Notes under the pieces: generated by a model
Told to the model about the DNA's origin: nothing
Database searches by the model: none
The model's input: only the letters and a program-made list of their open reading frames with translations
Position numbers and translations under genes: made by a program
In this document: positions 54,969 to 63,650 of the stretch, piece after piece
How the letters are laid out: each line of letters begins with the position of its first letter
How positions within the stretch are numbered: position 1 is the first letter of the stretch
NCBI RefSeq assembly: GCF_002929535.1
Contig: NZ_PJJO01000060.1
Coordinates: forward strand, 124,001 to 188,000
Length of the DNA stretch: 64,000 bases
Reading direction: 5' to 3'
From: Cryobacterium sp. Y11
GTDB taxonomy: Bacteria > Actinomycetota > Actinomycetes > Actinomycetales > Microbacteriaceae

Positions 54969-55949
54969 ATGGACTGGGGAGCAATCTTCAACAACGCAGC
55001 CGTCGAGCTGATCAGCCCGACCACCGCGGCATACGCACTCGCCGCGCTCGGTCTCGCCGTGCACTTCGGCTACACCGGTCTGCTGAACTTCGGCCAGGCC
55101 GGCTTCATGGCCCTTGGAGCCTATGGCTACGCGATCTCGATTTTGACCTTTGGGTTTCCCGTCTGGGGCGCGTTTCTCGTCGGTATCGGGGCATCCATTG
55201 TTTTCGCGTTGATTTTGGGTATTCCAACGCTGCGACTGCGCGCTGACTATCTGGCAATCGTCACGATCGCGGCCGCCGAAATTGTGCGGCTGTTATTCAC
55301 GACGAACACCTTCGCCTCCGTCACCGGATCGGCCAACGGTCTGAGCGGGTATAAGACCGAGTTCGCAGCTCTTAATCCCCTCGCTGAAGGCAGCTACGGT
55401 TTCGGACCGTTCGAGAATAACGCCTACGACACCTGGCTGCGCATCGTGGCCTGGTCAATCGTTATTCTGGCGGCACTATTCGTGTGGCAGGTCATGCGTA
55501 GCCCGTGGGGCCGTGTTATCAAGGGCATCCGAGAAGACGAAGACGCCGTGCGCGCACTCGGCAAGAACGTCTACGCCTACAAGATGCAGTCACTTATTCT
55601 GGGCGGGGTGTTCGGCACCATCGCCGGCATGATCTTCGCGCTGCCGCGGGCGGTGGTGCCCTCGAACTACCAGACGACGCTGACCTTCTTCATCTACGCC
55701 ATTTTGTTGCTCGGCGGCGCCGCGACGGTGCTCGGCCCGATCATCGGTTCGATGATCTTTTGGGTGCTGTTGTCGTTCTTCTCCGGCTTCATCTCCCGAG
55801 CCGTTGAGGCGGGCTGGCTGCCATTCATGACAACCATTCAGGGCGGCCAGCTGCGTTTCATTCTGGTGGGCGTGGCAATCATGCTGATAGTCATTTTCAG
55901 ACCGCAAGGTGTGTTCGGCAACAAAAAGGAGTTGGCTTTTGTCCGCTAA
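54969..55949 (+). CDS. livM: Branched-chain amino acid ABC permease LivM
   Basis: The second permease of the importer, 326 residues and about ten helices. GYTGLLNFGQAGFMALGAYGYA and RADYLAIVTIAAAEIVRLLF are family signatures, and the cytoplasmic loop SPWGRVIKGIREDEDAVRALGKNVYAYK contacts the ATPases. It starts 9 bp after livH with an AGGGG ribosome binding site. Confidence 0.96.
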   Translation: MDWGAIFNNAAVELISPTTAAYALAALGLAVHFGYTGLLNFGQAGFMALGAYGYAISILTFGFPVWGAFLVGIGASIVFALILGIPTLRLRADYLAIVTIAAAEIVRLLFTTNTFASVTGSANGLSGYKTEFAALNPLAEGSYGFGPFENNAYDTWLRIVAWSIVILAALFVWQVMRSPWGRVIKGIREDEDAVRALGKNVYAYKMQSLILGGVFGTIAGMIFALPRAVVPSNYQTTLTFFIYAILLLGGAATVLGPIIGSMIFWVLLSFFSGFISRAVEAGWLPFMTTIQGGQLRFILVGVAIMLIVIFRPQGVFGNKKELAFVR

Positions 55950-56895
55950 CGCTGGTCTCGATCCGGCCGCTCCCCCCGAGCCGCCCGTTCCTACCCAGAA
56001 GCCAATCAAAACGACCGGCCTGCACGTCGGCGAGGCCGAACCGGGCTGCCGCAAGGTCGACCCGATTCTCGTCGTCGACAAGGTACGCCGCACCTTCGGC
56101 GGTCTCACCGCCGTCGACGTCGACCACGTCGAGGTTCCGCGCGGCGCAATCACGGCGCTGATCGGCCCGAACGGTGCCGGCAAGACGACCCTGTTCAACC
56201 TGCTCACCGGCTTCGACAAGCCCGACGACGGCACCTGGACGTTCAATGGTCGTTCCCTCGCCGGGATGCCCGCCTACCGGGTCGCCCGCATGGGCCAGAT
56301 TCGTACCTTTCAGCTCACCAAGGCCCTCGGACTACTGACCGTCATGGACAACATGCTGCTCGGCGCCAAGGGCCAGACCGGCGAGAACATGTTCCGCGCC
56401 TTGCTGCCCTTTCTCTGGCGCCACCAGGAGGAGGAGAACCGGGCAAAGGCGCTCGACCTGCTCACCCGGTTTAAGCTCGACTCCAAGAAAGACGATTACG
56501 CGGCGAGTCTCTCCGGCGGGCAGCGGAAGCTGCTCGAAATGGCTCGGGCACTCATGAGCGACCCAACTCTGGTGATGCTCGACGAGCCAATGGCCGGGGT
56601 CAATCCAGCCCTCACGCAGTCGCTGCTGGATCACATTCTCAACCTCAAGTCGCAGGGCATGACGGTGCTGTTCGTGGAACACGACATGCACATGGTGCGC
56701 CACATCGCCGACTGGGTGATCGTAATGGCCGAGGGCAAGGTGGTTGCCGAGGGTGACCCGCACGAGGTCATGAAGAACCCGGCCGTGATCGACGCTTACC
56801 TCGGACAACACCACGACGAAGACATCGGCGAAGACTCAGATGCCGAGACCGAGCACGTTTTTGCGATTAAGGAGTTGCTCGATGGCGAACGCTAA
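55939..56895 (+). CDS. livG: Branched-chain amino acid ABC ATPase LivG
   Basis: The first ATPase subunit. Walker A is GPNGAGKTT, signature LSGGQRKLLEMARAL, Walker B VMLDEPMAGV and the switch His in FVEHDMHMV. A 50-residue Pro-rich N-terminal extension (SANAGLDPAAPPEPPVPTQKP) and an acidic tail (HHDEDIGEDSDAE) are additions to the standard ~255-residue core. The start is TTG 55939, decided by AGGAG 7 nt upstream; it overlaps the livM stop. Confidence 0.92.
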   Translation: MSANAGLDPAAPPEPPVPTQKPIKTTGLHVGEAEPGCRKVDPILVVDKVRRTFGGLTAVDVDHVEVPRGAITALIGPNGAGKTTLFNLLTGFDKPDDGTWTFNGRSLAGMPAYRVARMGQIRTFQLTKALGLLTVMDNMLLGAKGQTGENMFRALLPFLWRHQEEENRAKALDLLTRFKLDSKKDDYAASLSGGQRKLLEMARALMSDPTLVMLDEPMAGVNPALTQSLLDHILNLKSQGMTVLFVEHDMHMVRHIADWVIVMAEGKVVAEGDPHEVMKNPAVIDAYLGQHHDEDIGEDSDAETEHVFAIKELLDGER

Positions 56896-57649
56896 CCCGT
56901 TGGCAGTGCCGGCACCGACCGAGACCCGCGAAGCGGTCGTCGAGGTCAAAAACGTCACGGCCGGCTACGTCACCGGCGTGAACATTCTCAACTCCTGCTC
57001 ACTCACCGCCTACGACGGCGAGCTGATCGGCATCATCGGCCCGAACGGTGCCGGCAAGTCGACGTTGCTCAAGTCGATCTTCGGCCAGGTGAAGGTTCGT
57101 GACGGCGAGATTCTGCTGCGCGGCAACAACATCACCAACCTCAAGGCGAACAAGCTGGTCGCCCAGGGCGTGGGGTTTGTGCCGCAAAACAACAATGTGT
57201 TTCCCACGCTGACCATTCGTGAAAACCTCGAGATGGGCATTTTTCAAAAGCCCAAGGGCCTCGTGGAACGCCTTGAGTTCGTCACCGAGATCTTTCCAGA
57301 ACTGCGCAAACGGATGTCCCAGCGCGCGGGATCGCTCTCGGGCGGTGAACGGCAGATGGTCGCCATGAGCCGCGCGCTCATGATGGGGCCGCACGTGTTG
57401 CTGCTCGACGAACCGAGCGCCGGCCTCTCCCCCGTGCGCCAGGACGAAGCTTTTCTGCGGGTGAAGGAGATCAACAAGGCCGGCGTGACGACAATCATGG
57501 TCGAGCAGAACGCCCGCCGCTGCCTGCAGATCTGCGACCGCGGTTACGTGCTCGATCAGGGCCGCGACGCCTACACCGGCACCGGACGTGAGCTTCTGAA
57601 CGACCCCAAGGTGATCGGTCTCTACCTGGGCACCCTCGGGCAAGACTAA
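56882..57649 (+). CDS. livF: Branched-chain amino acid ABC ATPase LivF
   Basis: The second ATPase, 255 residues, with GPNGAGKSTLLKS, LSGGERQMVAMSRAL and LLLDEPSAGLSP. LivF-type ends (GRELLNDPKVIGLYLG) are present. The ATG at 56882 has AAGGAG 7 nt upstream and overlaps livG by 14 bp, so translation is coupled. It closes the livHMGF operon. Confidence 0.95.
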   Translation: MANANPLAVPAPTETREAVVEVKNVTAGYVTGVNILNSCSLTAYDGELIGIIGPNGAGKSTLLKSIFGQVKVRDGEILLRGNNITNLKANKLVAQGVGFVPQNNNVFPTLTIRENLEMGIFQKPKGLVERLEFVTEIFPELRKRMSQRAGSLSGGERQMVAMSRALMMGPHVLLLDEPSAGLSPVRQDEAFLRVKEINKAGVTTIMVEQNARRCLQICDRGYVLDQGRDAYTGTGRELLNDPKVIGLYLGTLGQD

Positions 57650-57665
57650 TCGGGGATGACGAGAA

Positions 57666-57695
57666 GACGGGCCCCGGCCAAAGCCGGGGCCCGTC
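57666..57695. terminator. Bidirectional terminator between livF and livK
   Basis: GACGGGCCCCGGC pairs perfectly with GCCGGGGCCCGTC across a four-base loop, between two converging genes. Confidence 0.88.
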
Positions 57696-57709
57696 AACGT
57701 GCCGGGTGA

Positions 57710-59014
57710 CTAGTTGGTGCGAGAGTACGTGTTGTCTTCGGCGTACTCGTAGATACCGATGGTGGCCTCGGTCGGGTCACCATTCTCATCGAAGGTGATC
57801 GGACCGGAGAAACCGTCGTAGTCGACCTGCTCACCGTTGGCGAGAGCTTCGGCTGCGGCCCCGAAATCTTCGACCTTGGTTCCATCTCCGGAACCGCCAG
57901 AGACCTGCTGCATGTAGCTGGCGATCGACTCGCCCGATACATCGTTGCCCGCATAGGCGGCCAGGGCGATCAACATGACGGCGTCGTAGGCTTCCGCCGC
58001 ATACAGGTAGTCCTTGAGCGTCGGATCGATTTCGAGCAGTCGCGACTGGAACTCGCCGAGGGTAGCGAGGTCGAGGCCGGGGGCCGTTCCCTGTGATCCG
58101 GCGATCAGACCCGCTGCGAAGTCGGCGCTGTAGTCCTTGAGGCTGCCGTCAACGAAGTACAGCTTGTCACCGGGGAAGCCGCCGGCGATCAGCGCGGGAA
58201 CGATCGACTTCGACTGGTCGAAGGTAACGATCACAATCGCCTCGGGGTCTTCGGCGGTCACATCGGAAATCTGCGAGGTGAAGTTGCTCTCACCCGTGTT
58301 GAAGAGCGAGGTGGCCACGACTTCACCTCCGGTGCCCTCAAAGGTCGACGTGATGACGTCGGCGAGGCCCGTTCCATAGGCATCGTTGACCACGATCAGT
58401 CCCAGGGTGCTCACGCCGTCTTCGGCGATCTTGGTTCCAAGCTCTTCGCCCTGCAACAGGTCGGACGGCGAGGTGCGAAAGTACAGGCCGCCATCGTTGT
58501 AGGTCGAGAAGTCGAGCCCGGTATTGGAGGGCGAAACTTGAACGATACCGGCGCCGGTGATCGTGTCGATGACGATTCTGCTCACAGCGGATGCCGCCGC
58601 TCCCACGATCGCCGTGACGTCCTGGCCGATGAGGTCGGTCACGGAACCGGTCGCGACATCGGCCGTGGTGTCGCCCTCGTCACGATTGATCGCTTCAACG
58701 GTGATTCCAAGACCCAGCTCGTTGATGTCTTGTACGGCCAGCGCAACGCCGGCGACCTGGGGCGGGCCGAGAAAGGCGAGCACGCCACTCTGCGGTGCCA
58801 ACGCGCCAATCTTGAGGGTGAGATCGCGCTCGCCGGCAACGACCTCGTTCACGTTGGAACCCGCAACGGCGGTCTGGGTGTCGGTGGGTGTCGTGGTGGT
58901 GGCAGCGTCGTTGCTGCAGCCAGCGAGTAGAAGTGCGCTCACTCCGACCAGTGCGACACCGGTGACGAGGGCACGTACTGAGCGGAAGGACGAGTCCTTC
59001 GCGAATGCGCTCAT
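57710..59014 (-). CDS. livK: Branched-chain amino acid ABC substrate-binding lipoprotein
   Basis: A 434-residue periplasmic-type binding protein (Peripla_BP_6) anchored by lipidation. The signal sequence ends with the lipobox LLAGC (Cys ~37), followed by a Thr-rich linker. The core shows LKIGALAPQSGVLAFLGPPQVAGVALAVQDINE and VSPSNTGLDF. It is convergent to livHMGF instead of being in the operon. ATG 59014 has GGAG close upstream; the 27-residue extension is rejected. Confidence 0.92.
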   Translation of the reverse strand: MSAFAKDSSFRSVRALVTGVALVGVSALLLAGCSNDAATTTTPTDTQTAVAGSNVNEVVAGERDLTLKIGALAPQSGVLAFLGPPQVAGVALAVQDINELGLGITVEAINRDEGDTTADVATGSVTDLIGQDVTAIVGAAASAVSRIVIDTITGAGIVQVSPSNTGLDFSTYNDGGLYFRTSPSDLLQGEELGTKIAEDGVSTLGLIVVNDAYGTGLADVITSTFEGTGGEVVATSLFNTGESNFTSQISDVTAEDPEAIVIVTFDQSKSIVPALIAGGFPGDKLYFVDGSLKDYSADFAAGLIAGSQGTAPGLDLATLGEFQSRLLEIDPTLKDYLYAAEAYDAVMLIALAAYAGNDVSGESIASYMQQVSGGSGDGTKVEDFGAAAEALANGEQVDYDGFSGPITFDENGDPTEATIGIYEYAEDNTYSRTN

Positions 59015-59141
59015 GTTGCTCCTTCTTGATTGAAGAGGGGTAGATCTAGCCAGCCGATTGACTGGCGTTGTGTCAGAGTAGGCATTCTCTGGCACCGGAA
59101 CTACCCACTTCGAGGCTCAACCGATTTAAGCGACCAAATCG

Positions 59142-59867
59142 TTACGAACGGTCACCGGTGACACCCTGATAATCGATGACCTGTTTTTCGCTAATTGCGA
59201 GCAGGCATTCGCCCCACGACATGCACACGGCGCTTCCCGCGATTACCTGTACTGAGCCGGCTTCGAGCGATGGACCGCCATCGTCTCCGGTGATCACGGC
59301 GGCCAGCGCGGCGGTGATGACACCGTCGTAGGCTTCAGCGCCGCCGCTGGTAGACGTCAGGGTCGGGTCGGCGGTCTTCAGTCGGGCAGTGAGCGTCTCG
59401 TCGGCGGCGAGCGGGGTGCCACCATTGGCGAAGTCACCGAGAGCGACGAGGGCTGCGCTGCCAACAGAGCTTTCAGCATCCGTTGGCAGCGCCGTCGTCG
59501 CGTCCCACAGCACCAGGTCAACGCCGCGCGCGATCAAATCGGCATAGGCCGCGGCGAGATCGCCGGCCGAGTTGCGGTGCACGAGTGCTATCGGCCGGGT
59601 CGGTGTGACCGGCTCGGTCAGCGCGACCGGTTCGGCGAGAATGTCACGCAGTGCCAGCTCGGTGCCGGCCACCTGCGCCGCGCCGCTGACCGCATTGTCG
59701 CCGGTCATGGGAAAGAGAGTGCCAATAATGAGCGTTCCGTCACCGGTCGGCGCGATGGTCTCCAGCGCAGTCGGTGTGGTGCGGGGCGTGGCCGGCGGAG
59801 TGCTCGTGCATCCGCTGAGGGCCAGAGCCAGCATCAGTACGGCGGCGGTGAGCGGCTTGCGGGGCAT
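59142..59867 (-). CDS. Short binding-protein-like lipoprotein
   Basis: A 241-residue lipoprotein (lipobox ALSGC near residue 21) whose opening GTLIIGTLFPMTGDNAVSGAAQVAGTELALRDI mirrors LivK-type proteins. The end YDGVITAALAAVITGDDGG ... EKQVIDYQGVTGDRS also mirrors LivK. About 150-200 residues of the usual middle, including much of lobe 2, are absent, yet the frame is intact and clean. It may be a reduced accessory or sensing protein, or a paralogue formed by internal deletion. It lies upstream of livK on the same strand, 127 bp apart. Confidence 0.65.
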   Translation of the reverse strand: MPRKPLTAAVLMLALALSGCTSTPPATPRTTPTALETIAPTGDGTLIIGTLFPMTGDNAVSGAAQVAGTELALRDILAEPVALTEPVTPTRPIALVHRNSAGDLAAAYADLIARGVDLVLWDATTALPTDAESSVGSAALVALGDFANGGTPLAADETLTARLKTADPTLTSTSGGAEAYDGVITAALAAVITGDDGGPSLEAGSVQVIAGSAVCMSWGECLLAISEKQVIDYQGVTGDRS

Positions 59868-59946
59868 GGGAATCCTTTGGGACTGAGCTGGCGCTGGTGA
59901 GAGGTAACGGTTCAACGTATCGGCTGGCCGGGCCTGTTTCAGATAA

Positions 59947-60906
59947 CTAGGCCGGAGTGTTCGTGGCGGACTCAGGGCTGCCACGCCGGGGCCCCCGACC
60001 GGAAACGATCATGTCGACCGTCAAAATTATCAGCGCAACCCAGACCAGGGCGAAGCCGACCCAGCGTTCCACCGGCATCATTTCGTTGAGAATAAACACG
60101 CCAAGAAGAAACTGTATGACGGGCGTCACGAACTGGATGAGTCCAAGCAGCGAGAGTGGCAACCGCCAGGCAGCGGCTGCGAACAGCAGCAACGGAACCG
60201 CGGTAATGACGCCGGCCGCGAGCAAGCCAACGGTGTGCCAGGGAGAAACGGTGCCAAAGGTGAGTCCGGATATTCCCGAGACAACGACGAGCTGGATGAC
60301 AGCGACGGGCGCCAGCCAGGCTGTTTCGAGGGTGAGGCCGGTAACGGCGTCGACACTCGAGCCGACGCGTTTTTTGATCAGCCCATAAAACCCGAATGAG
60401 AACGCGAGAATGAGCGAGATCCAGGGGATCGAGCCGTAACCGACTGCGAGCACGATCACGGCGAGAAAACTAACGCCGACGGCCACCCATTGCCGGCGGC
60501 GTAGCCGTTCGTGCAGCACGAAAACGCCCAGCAACACGGTGACGATCGGGTTGATGAAGTAACCGAGGGCCGCCTCTACGACGTGTCCGGTCGTTGCCGC
60601 GATCACGTAGGTTTGCCAGTTGATGAAGATGAATACCCCGGCCAGGCCCATGGTCCAGACCAGACGCGGCTGCCGCAGAGCCCGACCGAGCACGGACCAG
60701 GTGCGCGTGAACGTGATGATCAGGGCACAAAAAACGAGGGAGAACAGCACCCGCCAGGCCACGATCTCAAAGGCACCAGATGGGGAGAGAAGGAGAAAGT
60801 ACAGGGGCAGCACGCCCCAGAAACCGTAGGCGAGGCCACCGTAGATAAGGCCGGTGCGGTGCGTGGAGCGAGCGGCCGTTTCAGCTGATGCGGCAGCATC
60901 CGTCAT
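59947..60906 (-). CDS. rarD: RarD family EamA/DMT transporter
   Basis: A 319-residue, ten-helix drug/metabolite transporter. GLIYGGLAYGFWGVLPLYFLLLSPSGAFEIVAWR and FIFINWQTYVIAATTGHVVEAALGYFINPIVTVLLG are diagnostic for RarD (originally linked to chloramphenicol resistance; substrate unproven). ATG 60906 follows GGAG by 8 nt. Confidence 0.9.
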   Translation of the reverse strand: MTDAAASAETAARSTHRTGLIYGGLAYGFWGVLPLYFLLLSPSGAFEIVAWRVLFSLVFCALIITFTRTWSVLGRALRQPRLVWTMGLAGVFIFINWQTYVIAATTGHVVEAALGYFINPIVTVLLGVFVLHERLRRRQWVAVGVSFLAVIVLAVGYGSIPWISLILAFSFGFYGLIKKRVGSSVDAVTGLTLETAWLAPVAVIQLVVVSGISGLTFGTVSPWHTVGLLAAGVITAVPLLLFAAAAWRLPLSLLGLIQFVTPVIQFLLGVFILNEMMPVERWVGFALVWVALIILTVDMIVSGRGPRRGSPESATNTPA

Positions 60907-60941
60907 AGTGTTTTCTCCTACGGAACACAAAAATGCACAAA

Positions 60942-60977
60942 CAAAAACTCCCGAATGGCGATGCCATCCGGGAGTTT
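60942..60977 (-). terminator. Intrinsic terminator of groES
   Basis: AAACTCCCGGATGGC and GCCATTCGGGAGTTT form a stem with one mismatch and a three-base loop. On the minus strand it is followed by TT. It separates groES from rarD. Confidence 0.85.
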
Positions 60978-61009
60978 CAGTCTAAAACCTAGGTAGTGAT
61001 GAAACCTAC

Positions 61010-61306
61010 TTAGCGAACGACCACAGCGAGCACGTCGCGAGCGGAGAGAACCAGAAGGTCATCGCCACCGAACTTGACCTCGGTTCCGCCGTACTTGGAG
61101 TAGATGACCTTGTCGCCGACCGCGATGTCGAGGGGAATGCGGTTGCCGTTGTCGTCAATACGGCCGGGGCCGACTGCAACAACTTCGCCCTCTTGGGGCT
61201 TTTCCTTCGCGGTGTCAGGAATGACCAGACCCGATGCGGTGGTCTGCTCGGCATCGACCTGCTTGATGACAATGCGATCTTCGAGCGGCTTGATGGAGAC
61301 CGACAC
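61010..61306 (-). CDS. groES: Co-chaperonin GroES
   Basis: This 98-residue lid of the chaperonin has all usual blocks: [43 protein letters not shown] and [27 protein letters not shown] 61306 follows AGAGG. It is a single-gene unit ended by its own terminator, so groEL must be elsewhere. CIRCE sites upstream indicate HrcA repression and heat induction. Confidence 0.96.
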   Translation of the reverse strand: MSVSIKPLEDRIVIKQVDAEQTTASGLVIPDTAKEKPQEGEVVAVGPGRIDDNGNRIPLDIAVGDKVIYSKYGGTEVKFGGDDLLVLSARDVLAVVVR

Positions 61307-61331
61307 GGTTGACCTCTTTCTAAGACTTGGA

Positions 61332-61358
61332 TTAGCAGACTCACAGCGAGAGTGCCAA
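61332..61358. promoter_or_regulatory. Degenerate second CIRCE-like site
   Basis: TTAGCAGACTC-N7-GAGTGCCAA has a consensus right arm but two extra bases in the left arm. It lies between groES and the perfect CIRCE. Confidence 0.45.
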
Positions 61359-61376
61359 GTGAAGTTTAGGGGGCTT

Positions 61377-61403
61377 CTGGCACTCACGCAACGTGAGTGC
61401 CAG
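61377..61403. promoter_or_regulatory. CIRCE operator (HrcA binding site) for groES
   Basis: CTGGCACTC-N9-GAGTGCCAG is a perfect inverted repeat with the exact CIRCE spacing. It lies 71 bp upstream of groES and 27 bp from the divergent methyltransferase start. Confidence 0.9.
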
Positions 61404-61417
61404 ATCGGGACGTTTGA

Positions 61418-61423
61418 TACCGT
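61418..61423 (+). promoter_or_regulatory. -10 box of leaderless methyltransferase gene
   Basis: TACCGT begins 12 nt upstream of the ATG at 61430 and 15 bp past the CIRCE. Confidence 0.55.
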
Positions 61424-61429
61424 TGCAAA

Positions 61430-62635
61430 ATGGATCGAACCGAGCTTGTCGAGCTGCTCTCCCCCGCTAGTTTGCGGCTGCTGGACTCCCTGCCGCCCTA
61501 CGACGCGAACGGTGACGTAGTGAAGCTCGTGAGCGCGTTACGCCAGAAAGGACACGCTCCCGGGCTGGTCTCGGCGGTGCTGAGCCAGTCCCGGCTGCGC
61601 GCGAAGGCTGCCGGAAAGTTCGGCGAATTCGCCGAGCGGATGCTGTTTACGGACGCCGGTCTCGAGCAGGCCACGCGACTGCGGGTCGCCGCGCTGCACG
61701 CCGGGCGGTTCGCCGGGCTCGCTGCGACGCTCGGCCGACCTCCGCGGGTCGCCGACCTTGGCTGCGGCATCGGCGGCGACGCGATAGCTCTGGCCGCGAT
61801 GGACCTGGCGGTCGTCGCCGTTGACACCGACGAGGTCACGGCAACCGTGGCGAGTTTCAACCTCGCTCCCTTTCCCAACGCCTCGGCGGTGCAAGCCGAT
61901 GCCGAGACGTTTGATCTGTCCGATTTTGACGCGGTCTGGCTCGACCCGGCCCGCCGCACGAGCGGGCACAGCAACACGACGCGGTTAACCCGTTCCGAGG
62001 ATTACTCCCCGTCGCTCGACTTTGCCTACCTGCTCGCCGCGCGGCTGCCGCTCGGAATGAAGCTCGGTCCAGGCCATGATCGCGACCAGATTCCGGTCGA
62101 CGCCGAAGCCCAGTGGGTGTCGGTTGACGGACAGCTGGTGGAGATGGGACTGTGGTTTGGCGCCCTCGCGCGGGTAGACATCCGTCGTTCTGCCCTGCTG
62201 CTGACCAAGGACGGTGTGCACGAACTCACCGCCAGCGCTGATAGCGAAGACGTTCCGGTGGGTCCCCTCGGGAATTACATTTATGAACCCGACGGCGCGG
62301 TGATTCGGGCGCGTCTGATCGGTGATCTGGCCCGGTCGATGGATGCACGCATGCTTAGCGATGGCATCGCCTATCTGACCAATGATGTGCTGGCGCCGAC
62401 GCCGTTCGCGAGTGCGTTTCGGGTGCTCGAAACGTTGCCGTTCGATGAGAAGAAGCTGCGGCTGGCGTTGCTGGAGCGGCGCATCGGCACGCTGGAGATC
62501 AAGAAACGCGGCGTCGACATCGATCCGGCGACGCTGCGCACCCGGCTCAAGCTCAAGGGGCCTGAAGTCGCGACGCTCATTGTGACCCGAGTGGCCGGGC
62601 ACCGCGTTGCGCTGCTCGTGGAACGCGTGCGGTAG
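61430..62635 (+). CDS. SAM-dependent methyltransferase with THUMP-like domain
   Basis: A 401-residue class I methyltransferase. The SAM-binding motif is [17 protein letters not shown] (about 107-123), with VVAVDTDE after it and the catalytic-type [16 protein letters not shown] (about 165-180). A C-terminal THUMP-like region follows ([28 protein letters not shown]). It probably acts on RNA. It is leaderless, divergent from groES, and close enough to the CIRCE for HrcA to affect it. Confidence 0.88.
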   Translation: MDRTELVELLSPASLRLLDSLPPYDANGDVVKLVSALRQKGHAPGLVSAVLSQSRLRAKAAGKFGEFAERMLFTDAGLEQATRLRVAALHAGRFAGLAATLGRPPRVADLGCGIGGDAIALAAMDLAVVAVDTDEVTATVASFNLAPFPNASAVQADAETFDLSDFDAVWLDPARRTSGHSNTTRLTRSEDYSPSLDFAYLLAARLPLGMKLGPGHDRDQIPVDAEAQWVSVDGQLVEMGLWFGALARVDIRRSALLLTKDGVHELTASADSEDVPVGPLGNYIYEPDGAVIRARLIGDLARSMDARMLSDGIAYLTNDVLAPTPFASAFRVLETLPFDEKKLRLALLERRIGTLEIKKRGVDIDPATLRTRLKLKGPEVATLIVTRVAGHRVALLVERVR

Positions 62636-62643
62636 CTGAACGA

Positions 62644-63045
62644 TTAGAGCAGGGGCAGCAGCACCTGGCTGATGTAGACGAACCAGCCGGCCGCGAGCAG
62701 GACGCCGATGAGGCCGCTGGCGAGCCCGCTGGCCCACAGAGTGCGCGCTCGATTCTCGGTAATTCGTGCGATCAGAGCGAGAACGATCGCGATCAAGGCA
62801 ACCGGCAGCCCGAACACGCCGAGGACGCCAAGGGCCAATCCGAGCAGGCCGCACACCACCGAAGCAATCGAGAGGCGGCGGCGGCCGGTGATGCGCTCTA
62901 CCTCGGCCTCTGTGTAGGCGTACGGCACGAACTCCGTCGGCGCCGTCACCGTCGATGCCCAGTCCAGTTGGCTACCGGGGGGCGCAGGGGTACGCGTGTA
63001 GTCCAGGTTCGGCTGCGCCGCTGAATCGGGGTGGGGTGTACTCAT
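62644..63045 (-). CDS. DUF4190-type membrane protein
   Basis: A 133-residue protein with a polar N-terminal half (including AYTEAEVERITGRRR) and three hydrophobic segments. The first, LSIASVVCGLLGLALGVLGVFGLPVALIAIVLALIA, has the helical-hairpin pattern of DUF4190. The function is unknown. It lies 33 bp downstream of a second member of the same family. Confidence 0.7.
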   Translation of the reverse strand: MSTPHPDSAAQPNLDYTRTPAPPGSQLDWASTVTAPTEFVPYAYTEAEVERITGRRRLSIASVVCGLLGLALGVLGVFGLPVALIAIVLALIARITENRARTLWASGLASGLIGVLLAAGWFVYISQVLLPLL

Positions 63046-63078
63046 TGCTGTTTTCTCGCCGGAAACCCTGTGCGGTTA

Positions 63079-63567
63079 CTAGTTGTTGAGCTCGTTGTAC
63101 ATGTCGTTGTAGGCCCCGGCGCCGGCTGAGGCGCCGCTGATGAGCGCGGCGATGATAATGACGACGACAATAACGCCGATAATGAAGCCGACATAGCCCA
63201 GAATCAGGCCCGCGAGAGCGAGACCGTGGCCTTTTTCGCCGGACTTCTTGATCTGGCTCAGGGCGATGTGCCCGGTGATGATGGCGGCAAGCGAAATGAA
63301 GAACGCGCTCACCAGCGAGATTATCGCCATGACGTTGAATCTGTCTTGCGGGTTCTGCTGGCCATAGGAGTTCTGGCCGTACGCGGGCGGCTGGCCATAG
63401 GCTGCTGCCTGGCCGAAAGGCGCTGCCGGAGCACCCGGTGCCGAGTAGCTCGGGTAGTCCGAAGCCGGCGCCGGCACGCTGGAGTCGGCCGGAGTCGAAC
63501 TGGTCGGGTCGCTTCTCGTTGGGTCGCTTCTCGTCGGGTCGACGGGGGGCTGGGTGGGATCAGACAT
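63079..63567 (-). CDS. DUF4190 domain membrane protein with Pro/Tyr/Gln-rich head
   Basis: A 162-residue protein. Residues 1-75 are low-complexity, including three DPTRS/DPTSS repeats and YGQ-rich segments. Residues 78-150 are a DUF4190 hairpin (NVMAIISLVSAFFISLAAIITGHIALSQIKKSGEKGHGLALAGLILGYVG). It is probably co-transcribed with the following small membrane gene. The function is unknown. Confidence 0.78.
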   Translation of the reverse strand: MSDPTQPPVDPTRSDPTRSDPTSSTPADSSVPAPASDYPSYSAPGAPAAPFGQAAAYGQPPAYGQNSYGQQNPQDRFNVMAIISLVSAFFISLAAIITGHIALSQIKKSGEKGHGLALAGLILGYVGFIIGVIVVVIIIAALISGASAGAGAYNDMYNELNN

Positions 63568-63650
63568 CTGCGGTCTCCTTTATCAAGAACGTTCGGTGGT
63601 CGCCTTGCCAGATTATCGCGTTACCCAACGCGAGGCGACTGTCGCGTCGC

